This document shows, piece after piece, positions 11,292 to 22,651 of a stretch of 64,000 nucleotides of DNA. The notes below the pieces were generated by a model. The model did not search any database. It was not told where the DNA came from and worked only from the letters and a program-made list of their open reading frames with translations. This DNA comes from an uncultured Alphaproteobacteria bacterium. GTDB lineage: Bacteria > Pseudomonadota > Alphaproteobacteria > HIMB59 > GCA-002718135. A program made the translations under genes and the position numbers. Location of the stretch: positions 1-64,000 of the forward strand of contig CABYRH010000003.1 of the NCBI GenBank assembly GCA_902521315.1, given 5' to 3'. The stretch's first letter is position 1. Every line of letters starts with the position of its first letter.

Positions 11292-12280
11292 TAAAATGCT
11301 TCATCAAAACTTAAAGCTCTATCCGTTGGTCTTTGATACTCAGATACTCTTTTTTCAAAAAAGTTTGTGACGTTTTGAACATCCAAAGCCCTCATAAAAT
11401 CAAAAGGATTCTCTGTTTTAAAGACTCTATCAAATTCAAATAGATCTGCAATTCTATCTGCAACAGCTTCAATATATTGACACATTAAGTCAGCGTTCAT
11501 ACCAATCAAATCTACTGGGAGTGCATCTTTTACAAATTCCTTTTCAAAAGCTACAGCTTCTCTGACAATTTCCTCAAATTGTGATTGAGGTACGTCTGAA
11601 GGAATTAGAGATAAATCACTAATATCTGCATCAGTTAATGTTTTATTATTAAACTTGTCTCTTAAAGTCCTAAACATTAACGATGAGAAGCTAAAGTGCA
11701 TTCCTTCGTCTCTTGCAATCCAATCGTTAGATAAGGCTAAACCAGGTAATAACCCTCTTTTTCTAAAATAATATATGGCACAGAAAGAACCTGCAAAAAA
11801 CAATCCTTCAACTAATCCAAAACCTATTAATCTGGTTAGCAGATTTTGACTACCATTAAGCCATTTTGATACCCATTGTGCTTTATGATTAATACATGGT
11901 ACATTTTGTATTGCATCAAAAAGCATGTCTTTTTCTTTTGCATCTTTTACATAAGCTTCAATTTGAAGACCGTACATTTCTGCATGAATTGATTCATTCA
12001 ACATTTGCATTGAGATAAAACATCTTGCCTCAGGTATTAATATTTCTTTGTAAAATCTACTTGCTAAATTTTCATTAATCATTGCCTCAGAGTTTGCAAA
12101 ATACGCAAGTACGTGTTTTATAAAATGCTTTTCACCATCATTTAAAGTTTCAAGATCTCTTAAATCATCTTGCAATGATACTTCTTCAGTTGTCCAAAAG
12201 GCTTGAATATGTTGTTTGTACCTATCCCAAATTTCTTGGTTTTTTATTGGAAATATTGATTTAACGCCTTTTGATATCAT
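11291..12280 (-). CDS. nrdB: Ribonucleotide reductase class I, beta subunit
   Basis: The radical-generating R2 subunit works with NrdA to make deoxynucleotides aerobically. Metal ligands are seen in NESIHAEMY (Glu96, His99), GLVEG, and RDEGMHFSF. Tyr103, four residues after His99, occupies the radical-tyrosine position by comparison with mouse R2. The first ligand position (Glu65 in ANSEAMINENL) is Glu where mouse has Asp. The length of 329 is normal. A good Shine-Dalgarno (AAGGAG) precedes the start, separated from nrdA by 14 bp, which suggests independent strong initiation. The operon order is nrdA-nrdB-grx. Confidence 0.96.
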   Translation of the reverse strand: MISKGVKSIFPIKNQEIWDRYKQHIQAFWTTEEVSLQDDLRDLETLNDGEKHFIKHVLAYFANSEAMINENLASRFYKEILIPEARCFISMQMLNESIHAEMYGLQIEAYVKDAKEKDMLFDAIQNVPCINHKAQWVSKWLNGSQNLLTRLIGFGLVEGLFFAGSFCAIYYFRKRGLLPGLALSNDWIARDEGMHFSFSSLMFRTLRDKFNNKTLTDADISDLSLIPSDVPQSQFEEIVREAVAFEKEFVKDALPVDLIGMNADLMCQYIEAVADRIADLFEFDRVFKTENPFDFMRALDVQNVTNFFEKRVSEYQRPTDRALSFDEAF

Positions 12281-12294
12281 TCTTTACTCCTTCT

Positions 12295-15048
12295 TTATGC
12301 ACTGCAAGTTTCGCAATCTTCTGGTTCATTGTTTTGATTGATGGTAGTATTTATATAAGCATCTTTAGCTGCTTTTTCAGATGAAACTGTAACTTTTACA
12401 GCATCAACAGCTGACCTACTTCTTAGATAATACATTCCTGTTTTAAGTCCTTTTTTCCATGCATACATATGCATTGAATTAACTTTTCCAAATGTTGGTG
12501 TTGAAAGCCAAAGATTCATTGATTGGGTTTGATCAATAAATGGTGCTCTATCTGCTGACATATCTATGACAGTTTTTTGTGACACTTCCCAAACTGTTTT
12601 GTAAATTTCTTTAAGTTCAGTTGGAATTTCATTTATGTTTTCAACAGAACCATTTTCTAAAATTATTTTGTCTCTCATTTCTTTATTCCATAATCCTCTT
12701 TGAGAAAGTTCATTCACTAAATATCTATTTACGAGTAGGAACTCACCTGAAAGTGTTTGTCTTTTATATATATTAGAGGTTTGTATTTGGAATGTTTCAG
12801 TATTACCTAATATAATACCTGTTGACGCAGTTGGCATGCAAGCTGTGGTTAAAGAATTTCTTACACCGTGCTCTTTAATTTTAGCTCTAAGTGAACCCCA
12901 ATCCCACTTTGAAGAAGGATTAACATTCCATAGATCAAATTGAAATTTACCTTCCGAAATTGGTGAATTTTTGAATGTTTTGTATGCTCCTTTTTCTTTT
13001 GCTAACTCGCATGAAGCTTCTAAAGCTCCAAAGTAAATTGTCTCAAAAATTAATTTATTTATTTCTTTGGCTTCCTCAGATTCATAAGCTATTCCCAATT
13101 TAAAGTAGACATCAGCAAGACCCTGTATTCCTAAACCTATTGGTCTATGTTTGTTATTAGATCTTTCAGTTTTATCAGTTGGATAGAAATTAATATCAAT
13201 TACTTCATCTAAGTTTTTTGTAGCTAATTTTGCTGTTTCATAGAGACCATCATAATCATATATTAATTTTTTATCTGATTTTTTTACAAATTTTGGCAGA
13301 GCTATAGAAGCCAAGTTACATACAGATGTCTCATTCTTATCAGAGTATTCGACTATTTCTGCACAAAGATTTGAAGATTTAATGACGCCGATGTTTTTTT
13401 GGTTGGACTTATTGTTAATAGAGTCCTTATAAAGCATATAAGGTTGTCCTGTTTCTATCTGCGCTTCTATAATTTTAGACATTAGATCTCTTGCTTTAAT
13501 TTTTTCTAAATGCTTCATTTCATTTTCATACTTAGTGTAAAGTTTTTCAAACTCGTCACCATACACATCTGAAAGACCAGGACATTCATGTTCACTCATA
13601 AGTGTCCATTCTTCATCATTTTCTACTCTTTTCATGAATAAATCTGGTATCCATAAAGCATAAAACAAATCTCTCGCTCTAAATTCTTCGGCACCTGTAT
13701 TTTTTCTAAGTTCTAGAAATTTCTCAATATCAGCGTGCCAAGGTTCTAAGTAAACTGCGAAAGAACCTTTTCTTTTACCTCCGCCTTGATCAACTGATTT
13801 AGCAGTTTCATTAAAAATTTTAAGAAATGGAATAAGACCATTAGATTTACCATTTGTTGATTTTATTCTACTTCCACTTCCTCTAATGTTGTGAGCATGC
13901 ATTCCAATACCACCAGCTGTTTTAGATATTAGAGCACAATCTTTGATAGTATTAAAAATACCTTCGATAGAATCATCTTCCATACCTATTAAAAAGCATG
14001 ATGATAATTGCTGCATCTTTAATCCACTATTAAATAATGTTGGAGTAGCATGTGTATACATGCCACTAGATAGACTTTTATAGGTTTCTTTTATTTTATC
14101 TAAATTAAATTCGTTACCGGTAACTGTTAAAGTTACTCTCATCCATAGGTCCTGAGGTCTTTCAATTGTTTTATTATCAAACTTTAACAAATAAGCCCTA
14201 ATTAGTGTTGTGAGGGCAAAATAATCAAATGTATAATCTTTGTCATAATCAATTATTGATTCTATTGCGTCAGCATTTTCCATCACTTTTTTAAAATACT
14301 CTTCTCTTAATAAACCATCATCGTATAAATTTTTTGTCGCTATTATAAATCCTGGGGTTTCTTTATGTAATGAATTAACTTTTATTCTCGCGGCAAGATA
14401 AGAATAATCAGGATGCTCTACTGTTAAAGCGGCTGCAGTTTCAGCAAGATAAGTATCAATTTCAACAGAACTAATATCACTATACAATCCTGGAACAGCT
14501 TTTTGAACAACGACAATTGGATCAATATTTAATCCAGTTGATAGAACAGAGACTCTGTTGGTTATTTTATCCAGTGAAATCGGCTCTTTACTTCCATCTC
14601 TTTTGGTTACCATCATTGAAGAAGCTTTTTCTCCAACTTGCTCTTTTAGTTTTTTAGTGTGATATCTTGAAGCTGCTCTTTGTTCTCTATATAGGACATA
14701 TGCTCTAGCAACTTTATGATGCTCATCTCTCATAAGTGCTAATTCCACTTGATCTTGTATATCTTCAATGTGAATCATGTCGCCGTCGGCAATCCTTCTT
14801 GTTAGAGCCGAGACAACTTTATGTGTTAAAGCTTCAACAGTTTTATGAATTCCATCTTGTTGTTCTTTTTCTTTATTTTTGTCATTTCTAATTTTTGTTT
14901 GTGCTAAGAATGCTTTTTTTATAGCATTTGAAATTTTATCTGATTTGAAAGGAGTAATAGCTCCATCACGACGTACGACACTTAATGTTAAAATATTTAC
15001 ACTTTTTTCTTCCGGGATTTTTGCCGATACCTGTAGATTGTCTGCCAT
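12295..15048 (-). CDS. nrdA: Ribonucleotide reductase class I, alpha subunit
   Basis: The large catalytic R1 subunit, 917 residues. Two ATP-cone-like modules are visible at the N-terminus (about 20-115 and 143-225, the second starting VTKRDGSKEPIS), which would mediate dATP feedback. The catalytic barrel shows LSSCFLIGMED (one redox Cys), NLCAEI (thiyl radical site) and SVCNLASIAL (second redox Cys). The end is CETCSA, the swinging CxxC that glutaredoxin re-reduces. A NrdR box lies upstream, and a four-codon ORF (MDRI-stop) abuts its ATG. The start has no clear Shine-Dalgarno. Confidence 0.97.
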   Translation of the reverse strand: MADNLQVSAKIPEEKSVNILTLSVVRRDGAITPFKSDKISNAIKKAFLAQTKIRNDKNKEKEQQDGIHKTVEALTHKVVSALTRRIADGDMIHIEDIQDQVELALMRDEHHKVARAYVLYREQRAASRYHTKKLKEQVGEKASSMMVTKRDGSKEPISLDKITNRVSVLSTGLNIDPIVVVQKAVPGLYSDISSVEIDTYLAETAAALTVEHPDYSYLAARIKVNSLHKETPGFIIATKNLYDDGLLREEYFKKVMENADAIESIIDYDKDYTFDYFALTTLIRAYLLKFDNKTIERPQDLWMRVTLTVTGNEFNLDKIKETYKSLSSGMYTHATPTLFNSGLKMQQLSSCFLIGMEDDSIEGIFNTIKDCALISKTAGGIGMHAHNIRGSGSRIKSTNGKSNGLIPFLKIFNETAKSVDQGGGKRKGSFAVYLEPWHADIEKFLELRKNTGAEEFRARDLFYALWIPDLFMKRVENDEEWTLMSEHECPGLSDVYGDEFEKLYTKYENEMKHLEKIKARDLMSKIIEAQIETGQPYMLYKDSINNKSNQKNIGVIKSSNLCAEIVEYSDKNETSVCNLASIALPKFVKKSDKKLIYDYDGLYETAKLATKNLDEVIDINFYPTDKTERSNNKHRPIGLGIQGLADVYFKLGIAYESEEAKEINKLIFETIYFGALEASCELAKEKGAYKTFKNSPISEGKFQFDLWNVNPSSKWDWGSLRAKIKEHGVRNSLTTACMPTASTGIILGNTETFQIQTSNIYKRQTLSGEFLLVNRYLVNELSQRGLWNKEMRDKIILENGSVENINEIPTELKEIYKTVWEVSQKTVIDMSADRAPFIDQTQSMNLWLSTPTFGKVNSMHMYAWKKGLKTGMYYLRSRSAVDAVKVTVSSEKAAKDAYINTTINQNNEPEDCETCSA

Positions 15049-15063
15049 TTAAATTCTATCCAT
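15049..15063 (-). other. Four-codon ORF (MDRI-stop) abutting the nrdA start
   Basis: Reading the minus strand, ATG GAT AGA ATT TAA is followed at once by the nrdA ATG. The 14-base string TGGATAGAATTTAA is repeated at the end of cmk, just ahead of rpsA (30065-30078), where it encodes the last cmk codons. Whether the mini-ORF is translated or the repeat matters is unknown; it may be chance. Confidence 0.3.
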
Positions 15064-15086
15064 TTTTAAAAAATTATTGTCGAAAA

Positions 15087-15102
15087 ACACAATATGTAGT
15101 GC
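15087..15102 (-). promoter_or_regulatory. NrdR box upstream of nrdA
   Basis: ACACAATATGTAGTGC fits the NrdR consensus ACACWATATWTWGTGT at all but the last position or two. NrdR is the ATP/dATP-sensing repressor of ribonucleotide reductase genes. A weaker copy (10 of 16 positions) begins exactly 31 bp further upstream at 15118, the three-turn spacing typical of paired NrdR boxes. The location, 39 bp from the nrdA start, is right for repression. Confidence 0.75.
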
Positions 15103-15140
15103 CGCCGAAAAGGGACAATACAACATTTGCTCAATATCGC

Positions 15141-15161
15141 AATAAGAACAAAATAAGAACA
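15141..15161. repeat. Direct repeat, 11-bp period, in the nrdA/chvI intergenic region
   Basis: AATAAGAACA occurs at 15141-15150 and again at 15152-15161, one helical turn apart. OmpR-family regulators such as ChvI commonly bind tandem direct repeats with this period. It lies between the two divergent genes, behind the NrdR boxes, so it could serve either. The rest of the 288-bp intergenic region holds no other gene that I can see. Confidence 0.35.
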
Positions 15162-15296
15162 TAAATATTTTTTTTATCATGTCAATCCCTTACTTAATTC
15201 ATATTTTCAGGAGGCAAACAAGTTATTGAAATATTTACATTTACTTATCAACTTAAGTCACATTTTGTTAAATTTATTTAATGAGTCATTTTTTCT

Positions 15297-15325
15297 TTGA
15301 ACTTAAATCTGCCATAAATTATTAA
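15297..15325 (+). promoter_or_regulatory. Candidate sigma-70 promoter of chvI
   Basis: TTGAAC (15297-15302) and TATTAA (15320-15325) are separated by 17 bp. Transcription would start near 15332, leaving only about five bases before the chvI ATG, so the mRNA could be nearly leaderless. The match is modest and AT-rich DNA produces such boxes by chance. Confidence 0.35.
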
Positions 15326-15336
15326 TAAAAAGTAGT

Positions 15337-16021
15337 ATGACTAAAATAGCATTGGTTGATGACGAGCAGTCGATTCTCACATCAGTATCTCTTTCTCTCC
15401 AAAGTGAAGGGTTTAAAGTAGATACATTTCTTAATGGAGTTGAGGCCCTAGAGGCTCTTGAAAACAAATCTTATGATTTGGGATTGTTTGATATTAAGAT
15501 GCCTAAAATGGATGGAAATGAACTTCTTTCAAAAATACGTTCGAGCAAGATTGAAAATCTAAAAGATCTTCCGATTATTTTTTTAACATCAAAAGATCAT
15601 GAACAAGATGAGATCATTGGATTAAGAATGGGAGCTTCAGATTATATAAAAAAACCTTTTTCACAAAAATTATTAAATGAACGCATAAGAACAGTACTAA
15701 GAATTCATAACAATAGAACTGAAGAACAAAAGGATAATAATATTAAAAAACAAAATTTCATAAAAGGTGATTTAATACTAGATGAAGATAAACAATTATG
15801 TTTTTGGAAAGGTATAGAAATTGAACTTACAGTTGCAGAGTTTAATTTAATTAAATCTCTTGCTCAGTATCCTGGAGTAGTAAAGGATAGAAATCAATTA
15901 ATGGACGCTATGTATGGTGACTCTATATACGTTGATGATAGGACTATTGATAGCCATATAAAGAGATTAAGAAAAAAATTCAGATCTTATGACAATTCTT
16001 TTGACCAAATAAGAACAAGAT

Positions 16022-16050
<29 letters not shown>
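15337..16050 (+). CDS. chvI: Response regulator ChvI (OmpR family)
   Basis: DNA-binding partner of ChvG in the envelope/acid-stress system of alphaproteobacteria. The receiver has VDDE (7-10), phospho-acceptor Asp52 in GLFDIKMPKMDG and KKPF. The winged-helix output domain ends with DDRTIDSHIKRLRKKF and IRTRYGSGYSW, both characteristic of ChvI. The length of 237 is standard. It shares 29 bp with the chvG reading frame and begins a plus-strand run that continues through murU. Confidence 0.93.
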
Positions 16051-19044
<2,994 letters not shown>

Positions 19045-19052
19045 GAGTTAAT

Positions 19053-20222
19053 ATGAAAAGATCTTATTTATTTACAAGTGAATCAGTTTCTGAAGGCCAT
19101 CCAGATAAAGTTTGTGATAGAATTTCAGATATGGTTGTTGATACTTATTTATCATCTGGTGACCCACAAACACGAGTGGCTTGTGAGACTTTGACTACCA
19201 CTAATAAAGTAGTTTTAGCTGGAGAAGTAAGGGGCCCATCAGTTTCTAAAGATCAGATCATATCTCAAGTTAGGGATTGTATTAAAGATATTGGTTATGA
19301 ACAAGATGGTTTTCATTGGCAGAATTGTGATATTGAAAGTTTTCTTCATGAGCAATCAGCTGATATTGCTATGGGTGTTGATTCTGGCAGCAATAAAGAT
19401 GAGGGTGCAGGAGATCAGGGAATCATGTTTGGTTTTGCTTGTAAAGACACCGAATCATTAATGCCAGCACCGATACATTATTCTCATCAAATATTATATA
19501 AAATGGCACAAGCCCGTAAAGATGGATCTGCATCTGGTCTAGAACCAGATTCAAAAAGCCAAGTTACAATGCTTTATGAAAATGGAAAACCTAGCAAAGT
19601 TACTTCTTTAGTAATTTCTTCACAACACAAAGAAGGATTATCTCCAGAAGACGTAAAAGAAATTGTTAAACCTTTCGTATATGAGTGTATACCTAATAAC
19701 TTATTAGAAGGTCTTAAAGATGAAGAATTCTACGTTAATCCCACGGGAAACTTTGTAATTGGAGGCCCTGATGGTGACTCTGGTTTAACTGGCCGTAAAA
19801 TAATAGTTGATACATATGGTGGTGCAGCACCCCATGGTGGAGGTGCATTTTCAGGAAAGGATCCATCTAAAGTTGATAGATCTGCAGCGTATGCAGCTAG
19901 ATACTTAGCAAAAAACGTTGTTGCAGCGGATTTAGCTGATGAGTGTACTATACAGTTATCTTATGCAATAGGTGTATCAAAACCTCTATCGGTATATGTA
20001 AATACTAATGGAACAAATAAAGTTGATGAACAGAAAATTGAAAAATCTGTACAAGATTTATTTGATCTAAGTCCAAGAGGAATAAGAGAACATTTAAAAC
20101 TTACAAATGCAATTTATGTTCCAACTTCTGCTTATGGCCATTTTGGTAGAGAACCAAGTGATAAGGGACATTTTACTTGGGAAAAAACTGATTTAGTGGA
20201 AGCTCTAAAAGGTATTGCATAA
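19053..20222 (+). CDS. metK: S-adenosylmethionine synthetase
   Basis: Makes SAM from methionine and ATP. The 389 residues have the family markers [16 protein letters not shown] at the start, [50 protein letters not shown] and ARYLAKN. A clear AGGAG Shine-Dalgarno sits in the 8-bp gap after ahcY. I see no SAM riboswitch; there is no leader space for one here. The usual alphaproteobacterial position between ahcY and tsaE is not occupied by metK, so its insertion here is a lineage trait. Confidence 0.98.
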   Translation: MKRSYLFTSESVSEGHPDKVCDRISDMVVDTYLSSGDPQTRVACETLTTTNKVVLAGEVRGPSVSKDQIISQVRDCIKDIGYEQDGFHWQNCDIESFLHEQSADIAMGVDSGSNKDEGAGDQGIMFGFACKDTESLMPAPIHYSHQILYKMAQARKDGSASGLEPDSKSQVTMLYENGKPSKVTSLVISSQHKEGLSPEDVKEIVKPFVYECIPNNLLEGLKDEEFYVNPTGNFVIGGPDGDSGLTGRKIIVDTYGGAAPHGGGAFSGKDPSKVDRSAAYAARYLAKNVVAADLADECTIQLSYAIGVSKPLSVYVNTNGTNKVDEQKIEKSVQDLFDLSPRGIREHLKLTNAIYVPTSAYGHFGREPSDKGHFTWEKTDLVEALKGIA

Positions 20223-20228
20223 TAAAAT

Positions 20229-20675
20229 TTGCAAAAATTAAGTAATCAAATTTTAAATCTTAGTGAACTTGAAAAACTCTCAACTAATTTATGTAAAGAC
20301 ATATCTGTTGGAGATATTTACTTATTTCAAGGGGAGCTAGGTGCCGGTAAAACTACATTTGTAAGATTATTAATTAATAATCTTTTTGTATTAAATAATT
20401 TACCAAAACCATCTTCTATTACTAGTCCAACATTCCCTATTTTGATAACCTATGAACTGAATTCATCACAAATCTATCATTATGATCTTTATAGAGTAAA
20501 GAGTCTAAAGGAATTAGATGAATTAGATTTCTTCGAAAATTTAAATAATAATATTACATTTATAGAATGGCCTGAAATGTTAATTAGTTTACCGCTAAAC
20601 AAAAATCATTATTTAATAAATCTAGATATGATATCAGAAACTAAAAGAAAAATTAATATTAGTTTTAATAAATAA
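20229..20675 (+). CDS. tsaE: tRNA threonylcarbamoyladenosine synthesis ATPase TsaE
   Basis: TsaE is the P-loop ATPase that, with TsaB and TsaD, installs t6A37 on ANN-decoding tRNAs. Walker A is GELGAGKTT (35-43), preceded by the TsaE-typical GDIYLFQ. SPTFPI, HYDLYRV and FIEWPEML follow as in the family. The start codon is TTG: in-frame stops at 20220 and 20223 exclude any upstream start, and no ATG lies near the conserved N-terminus. The length of 148 is normal. It sits upstream of amgK and murU as in many proteobacteria. Confidence 0.95.
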   Translation: MQKLSNQILNLSELEKLSTNLCKDISVGDIYLFQGELGAGKTTFVRLLINNLFVLNNLPKPSSITSPTFPILITYELNSSQIYHYDLYRVKSLKELDELDFFENLNNNITFIEWPEMLISLPLNKNHYLINLDMISETKRKINISFNK

Positions 20676-20679
20676 TGCA

Positions 20680-21600
20680 ATGAATTCTGATCATAGTGAT
20701 TTAGAAAAAATTGAGGACGGATTATCTAATAAATTAATTTATAGAATTACTGAAAAAGAGAATACCAAAATAATAATTGATTTTTCTAGAGATAAACAAA
20801 ATTTTAAAAATTTCTTTACTGTTTATGAAATATTACAAAAGATTAATATATCAATTCCTAAGATATATGAAGTTAATCAAAAGCAATATAAAATATATAT
20901 GCAAGATTTTGGAAAAAATAGATTGAATAAAATATACAATAAAGACAATCTTTATAAACTTTTAAAACTAGCTGTAGAAAATTTAATTGTTATCCAAAAT
21001 GAATCAAATTTAAATAATTTAAAAAATTTAAAAGAATACACTTTTGAAGATTTAAAAATTGAACTTAAAGAGTTTGTTACTTATTATATTCCTAAAAACA
21101 AAAAAAATTCAAATTTTCCAACTTCAAAATTTTATGAATCATGGAAAAGTATATTTTATTCTCAAAATTATAATATGAAAAATTTTGCTCATAAAGACTT
21201 TGAATTTGTTAATTTATTTTTTTTAGAAAATTTTGAATCGCATTTACAATGTGGAATTATTGATTTTCAAAGTGCTTTTAAGGGATTTATAGGATGGGAT
21301 CTAATATCACTATTAGAAAATCCAAGAATTAATTTTACACGAGATTACAATGATAAATTAATTAAATATTTTTATGATAACACATCAATTATTGAAAATT
21401 TTAATACTTTTCTGGAACAATATTATGTTTTAAGTTTAGCTCGACAGACTCGATTACTTGGTAGATGGAGAAAATTACTTAGCACAAATAACGATAATAA
21501 ATACTTAGAATATTTAAAAATAACTAAATCTAGAACAACAGCGACATTGAATAATATTAAAAACTTTGAACTAAGATCAATGTATGAAAAGTATTTATAA
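20680..21600 (+). CDS. amgK: Sugar kinase AmgK (N-acetylmuramate/N-acetylglucosamine anomeric kinase)
   Basis: An aminoglycoside-phosphotransferase-fold kinase of 306 residues. In Pseudomonas and Caulobacter relatives AmgK phosphorylates MurNAc at C1 in the peptidoglycan-recycling shunt that bypasses MurA. The catalytic loop is AHKDFEFVNLF and the metal-binding segment is GIIDFQSAFKGFIGWDLISLL, matching the AmgK pattern IDFQDA..GP..YDL.SLL. The flanking tsaE and murU are the canonical neighbours, which supports this function over antibiotic resistance. It starts 4 bp after tsaE and is followed 3 bp later by murU. Confidence 0.87.
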   Translation: MNSDHSDLEKIEDGLSNKLIYRITEKENTKIIIDFSRDKQNFKNFFTVYEILQKINISIPKIYEVNQKQYKIYMQDFGKNRLNKIYNKDNLYKLLKLAVENLIVIQNESNLNNLKNLKEYTFEDLKIELKEFVTYYIPKNKKNSNFPTSKFYESWKSIFYSQNYNMKNFAHKDFEFVNLFFLENFESHLQCGIIDFQSAFKGFIGWDLISLLENPRINFTRDYNDKLIKYFYDNTSIIENFNTFLEQYYVLSLARQTRLLGRWRKLLSTNNDNKYLEYLKITKSRTTATLNNIKNFELRSMYEKYL

Positions 21601-21603
21601 TTT

Positions 21604-22284
21604 ATGAACAATTTTACTTTAATGATTTTATGTGCAGGTTTTGGATCAAGAATGCTTAATTTGACACACAATACTCCAAAACCTCTGTTAAAATATAAAA
21701 ATAAAGTATTATTAAAGAACACAATTGATTTCTTTACTAATATTGGATGTGATGAAATCTTAATAAATACACATTACTTACATCATAAAATTAAAATGTA
21801 TTTATGCAAAAATTTTAAAAAATATCCCATTCAGATTATCTATGAAAAAACAATACTTGGCACAGGTGGCGGGATAAAAAATATCTTCAATCATACAAAA
21901 AGAAATAAAATCTGTGTTGTTAATTCTGATATTTTTTGGACTGATAAAAATAAATCACATATCAAATATTTTCTAAGCAATTATCAAGATGTATCTCACT
22001 GTAAAATGTTGTTGTGTAAAGATATTAATTTTTTAGGTTTAAAAAAAGAAAATGGCGACTTTAATTTAAAAAGAAATGTAGTCATAAATTGGAAAAGTAA
22101 AAATGAGAAATTATACTATTCCGGTCTTCAAATCGTATCTAAAAATATCTTTAATAATAGAAAAAAAATATTCACTATGAATGAAATTTGGACAAAACTA
22201 ATAAAAAATCATCAAATCAAAGGTTACGTTATTTCCTCCAAAATTAGACATATTGGGGATAAAAAATCAATTTTAGAAAATTAG
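21604..22284 (+). CDS. murU: MurNAc-1-phosphate uridylyltransferase MurU
   Basis: A nucleotidyltransferase of 226 residues that turns MurNAc-1-P into UDP-MurNAc. The signature is CAGFGSRMLNLTHNTPKPLLK (the G-x-G-S-R loop and PKPLL lysine), followed by DEILINTHYLHHKI, TILGTGGGIKN and VVNSDIFW with the metal Asp. Length and neighbours (tsaE-amgK) fit MurU rather than RmlA or ManC. In many alphaproteobacteria addB-addA follow; here there are only 46 bp before trxA. Confidence 0.88.
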   Translation: MNNFTLMILCAGFGSRMLNLTHNTPKPLLKYKNKVLLKNTIDFFTNIGCDEILINTHYLHHKIKMYLCKNFKKYPIQIIYEKTILGTGGGIKNIFNHTKRNKICVVNSDIFWTDKNKSHIKYFLSNYQDVSHCKMLLCKDINFLGLKKENGDFNLKRNVVINWKSKNEKLYYSGLQIVSKNIFNNRKKIFTMNEIWTKLIKNHQIKGYVISSKIRHIGDKKSILEN

Positions 22285-22330
22285 ATTTAATTTAGCTTGA
22301 TTATAGATAAATATTTCTTAAATATTATTT

Positions 22331-22651
22331 ATGTCTACTCTTAAAACAAACGATCAAACTTTTGATGAAGATATATCTACCAATGACCTTCCGGTGGTGG
22401 TTGATTTTGGTGCAGAATGGTGTGGTCCATGTAAAGTACTTGATCCAATTTTAGAAGAAATTGCTGTTGAGAATAAAGATAAAGTTAAAATATATAAAAT
22501 GAACATTGATGAGAACCCTATGACACCTCAAAAATATGGTATTAGGGGTATTCCTACAATAATGATTTTTAAAAAAGGTGAGTTAATCGATACTAAGGTT
22601 GGCAGTCTTCCTAAAACAGCATTGGCAACCTGGATAGAAGCTAATTTATAA
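22331..22651 (+). CDS. trxA: Thioredoxin 1
   Basis: A 106-residue cytoplasmic dithiol reductase with active site Trp30-Cys31-Gly-Pro-Cys34 in GAEWCGPCK, the conserved DENP and the cis-proline motif RGIPTIMIFKKG. It supplies electrons to reductases such as RNR and PAPS reductase. It is the last gene of the plus-strand run, and its final six bases overlap the end of the convergent folC. No GC-rich terminator is visible at that junction. Confidence 0.97.
   Translation: MSTLKTNDQTFDEDISTNDLPVVVDFGAEWCGPCKVLDPILEEIAVENKDKVKIYKMNIDENPMTPQKYGIRGIPTIMIFKKGELIDTKVGSLPKTALATWIEANL

Noticed and set aside
11291-12280. Class Ic (tyrosine-less) RNR beta subunit, suggested by Glu at the first ligand position
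   Set aside because: Tyr103 is retained at the radical position, so a tyrosyl-radical enzyme is more likely.
19045-19052. SAM riboswitch ahead of metK
   Set aside because: Only 8 bp separate ahcY and metK, with a Shine-Dalgarno in them; there is no room for an aptamer.
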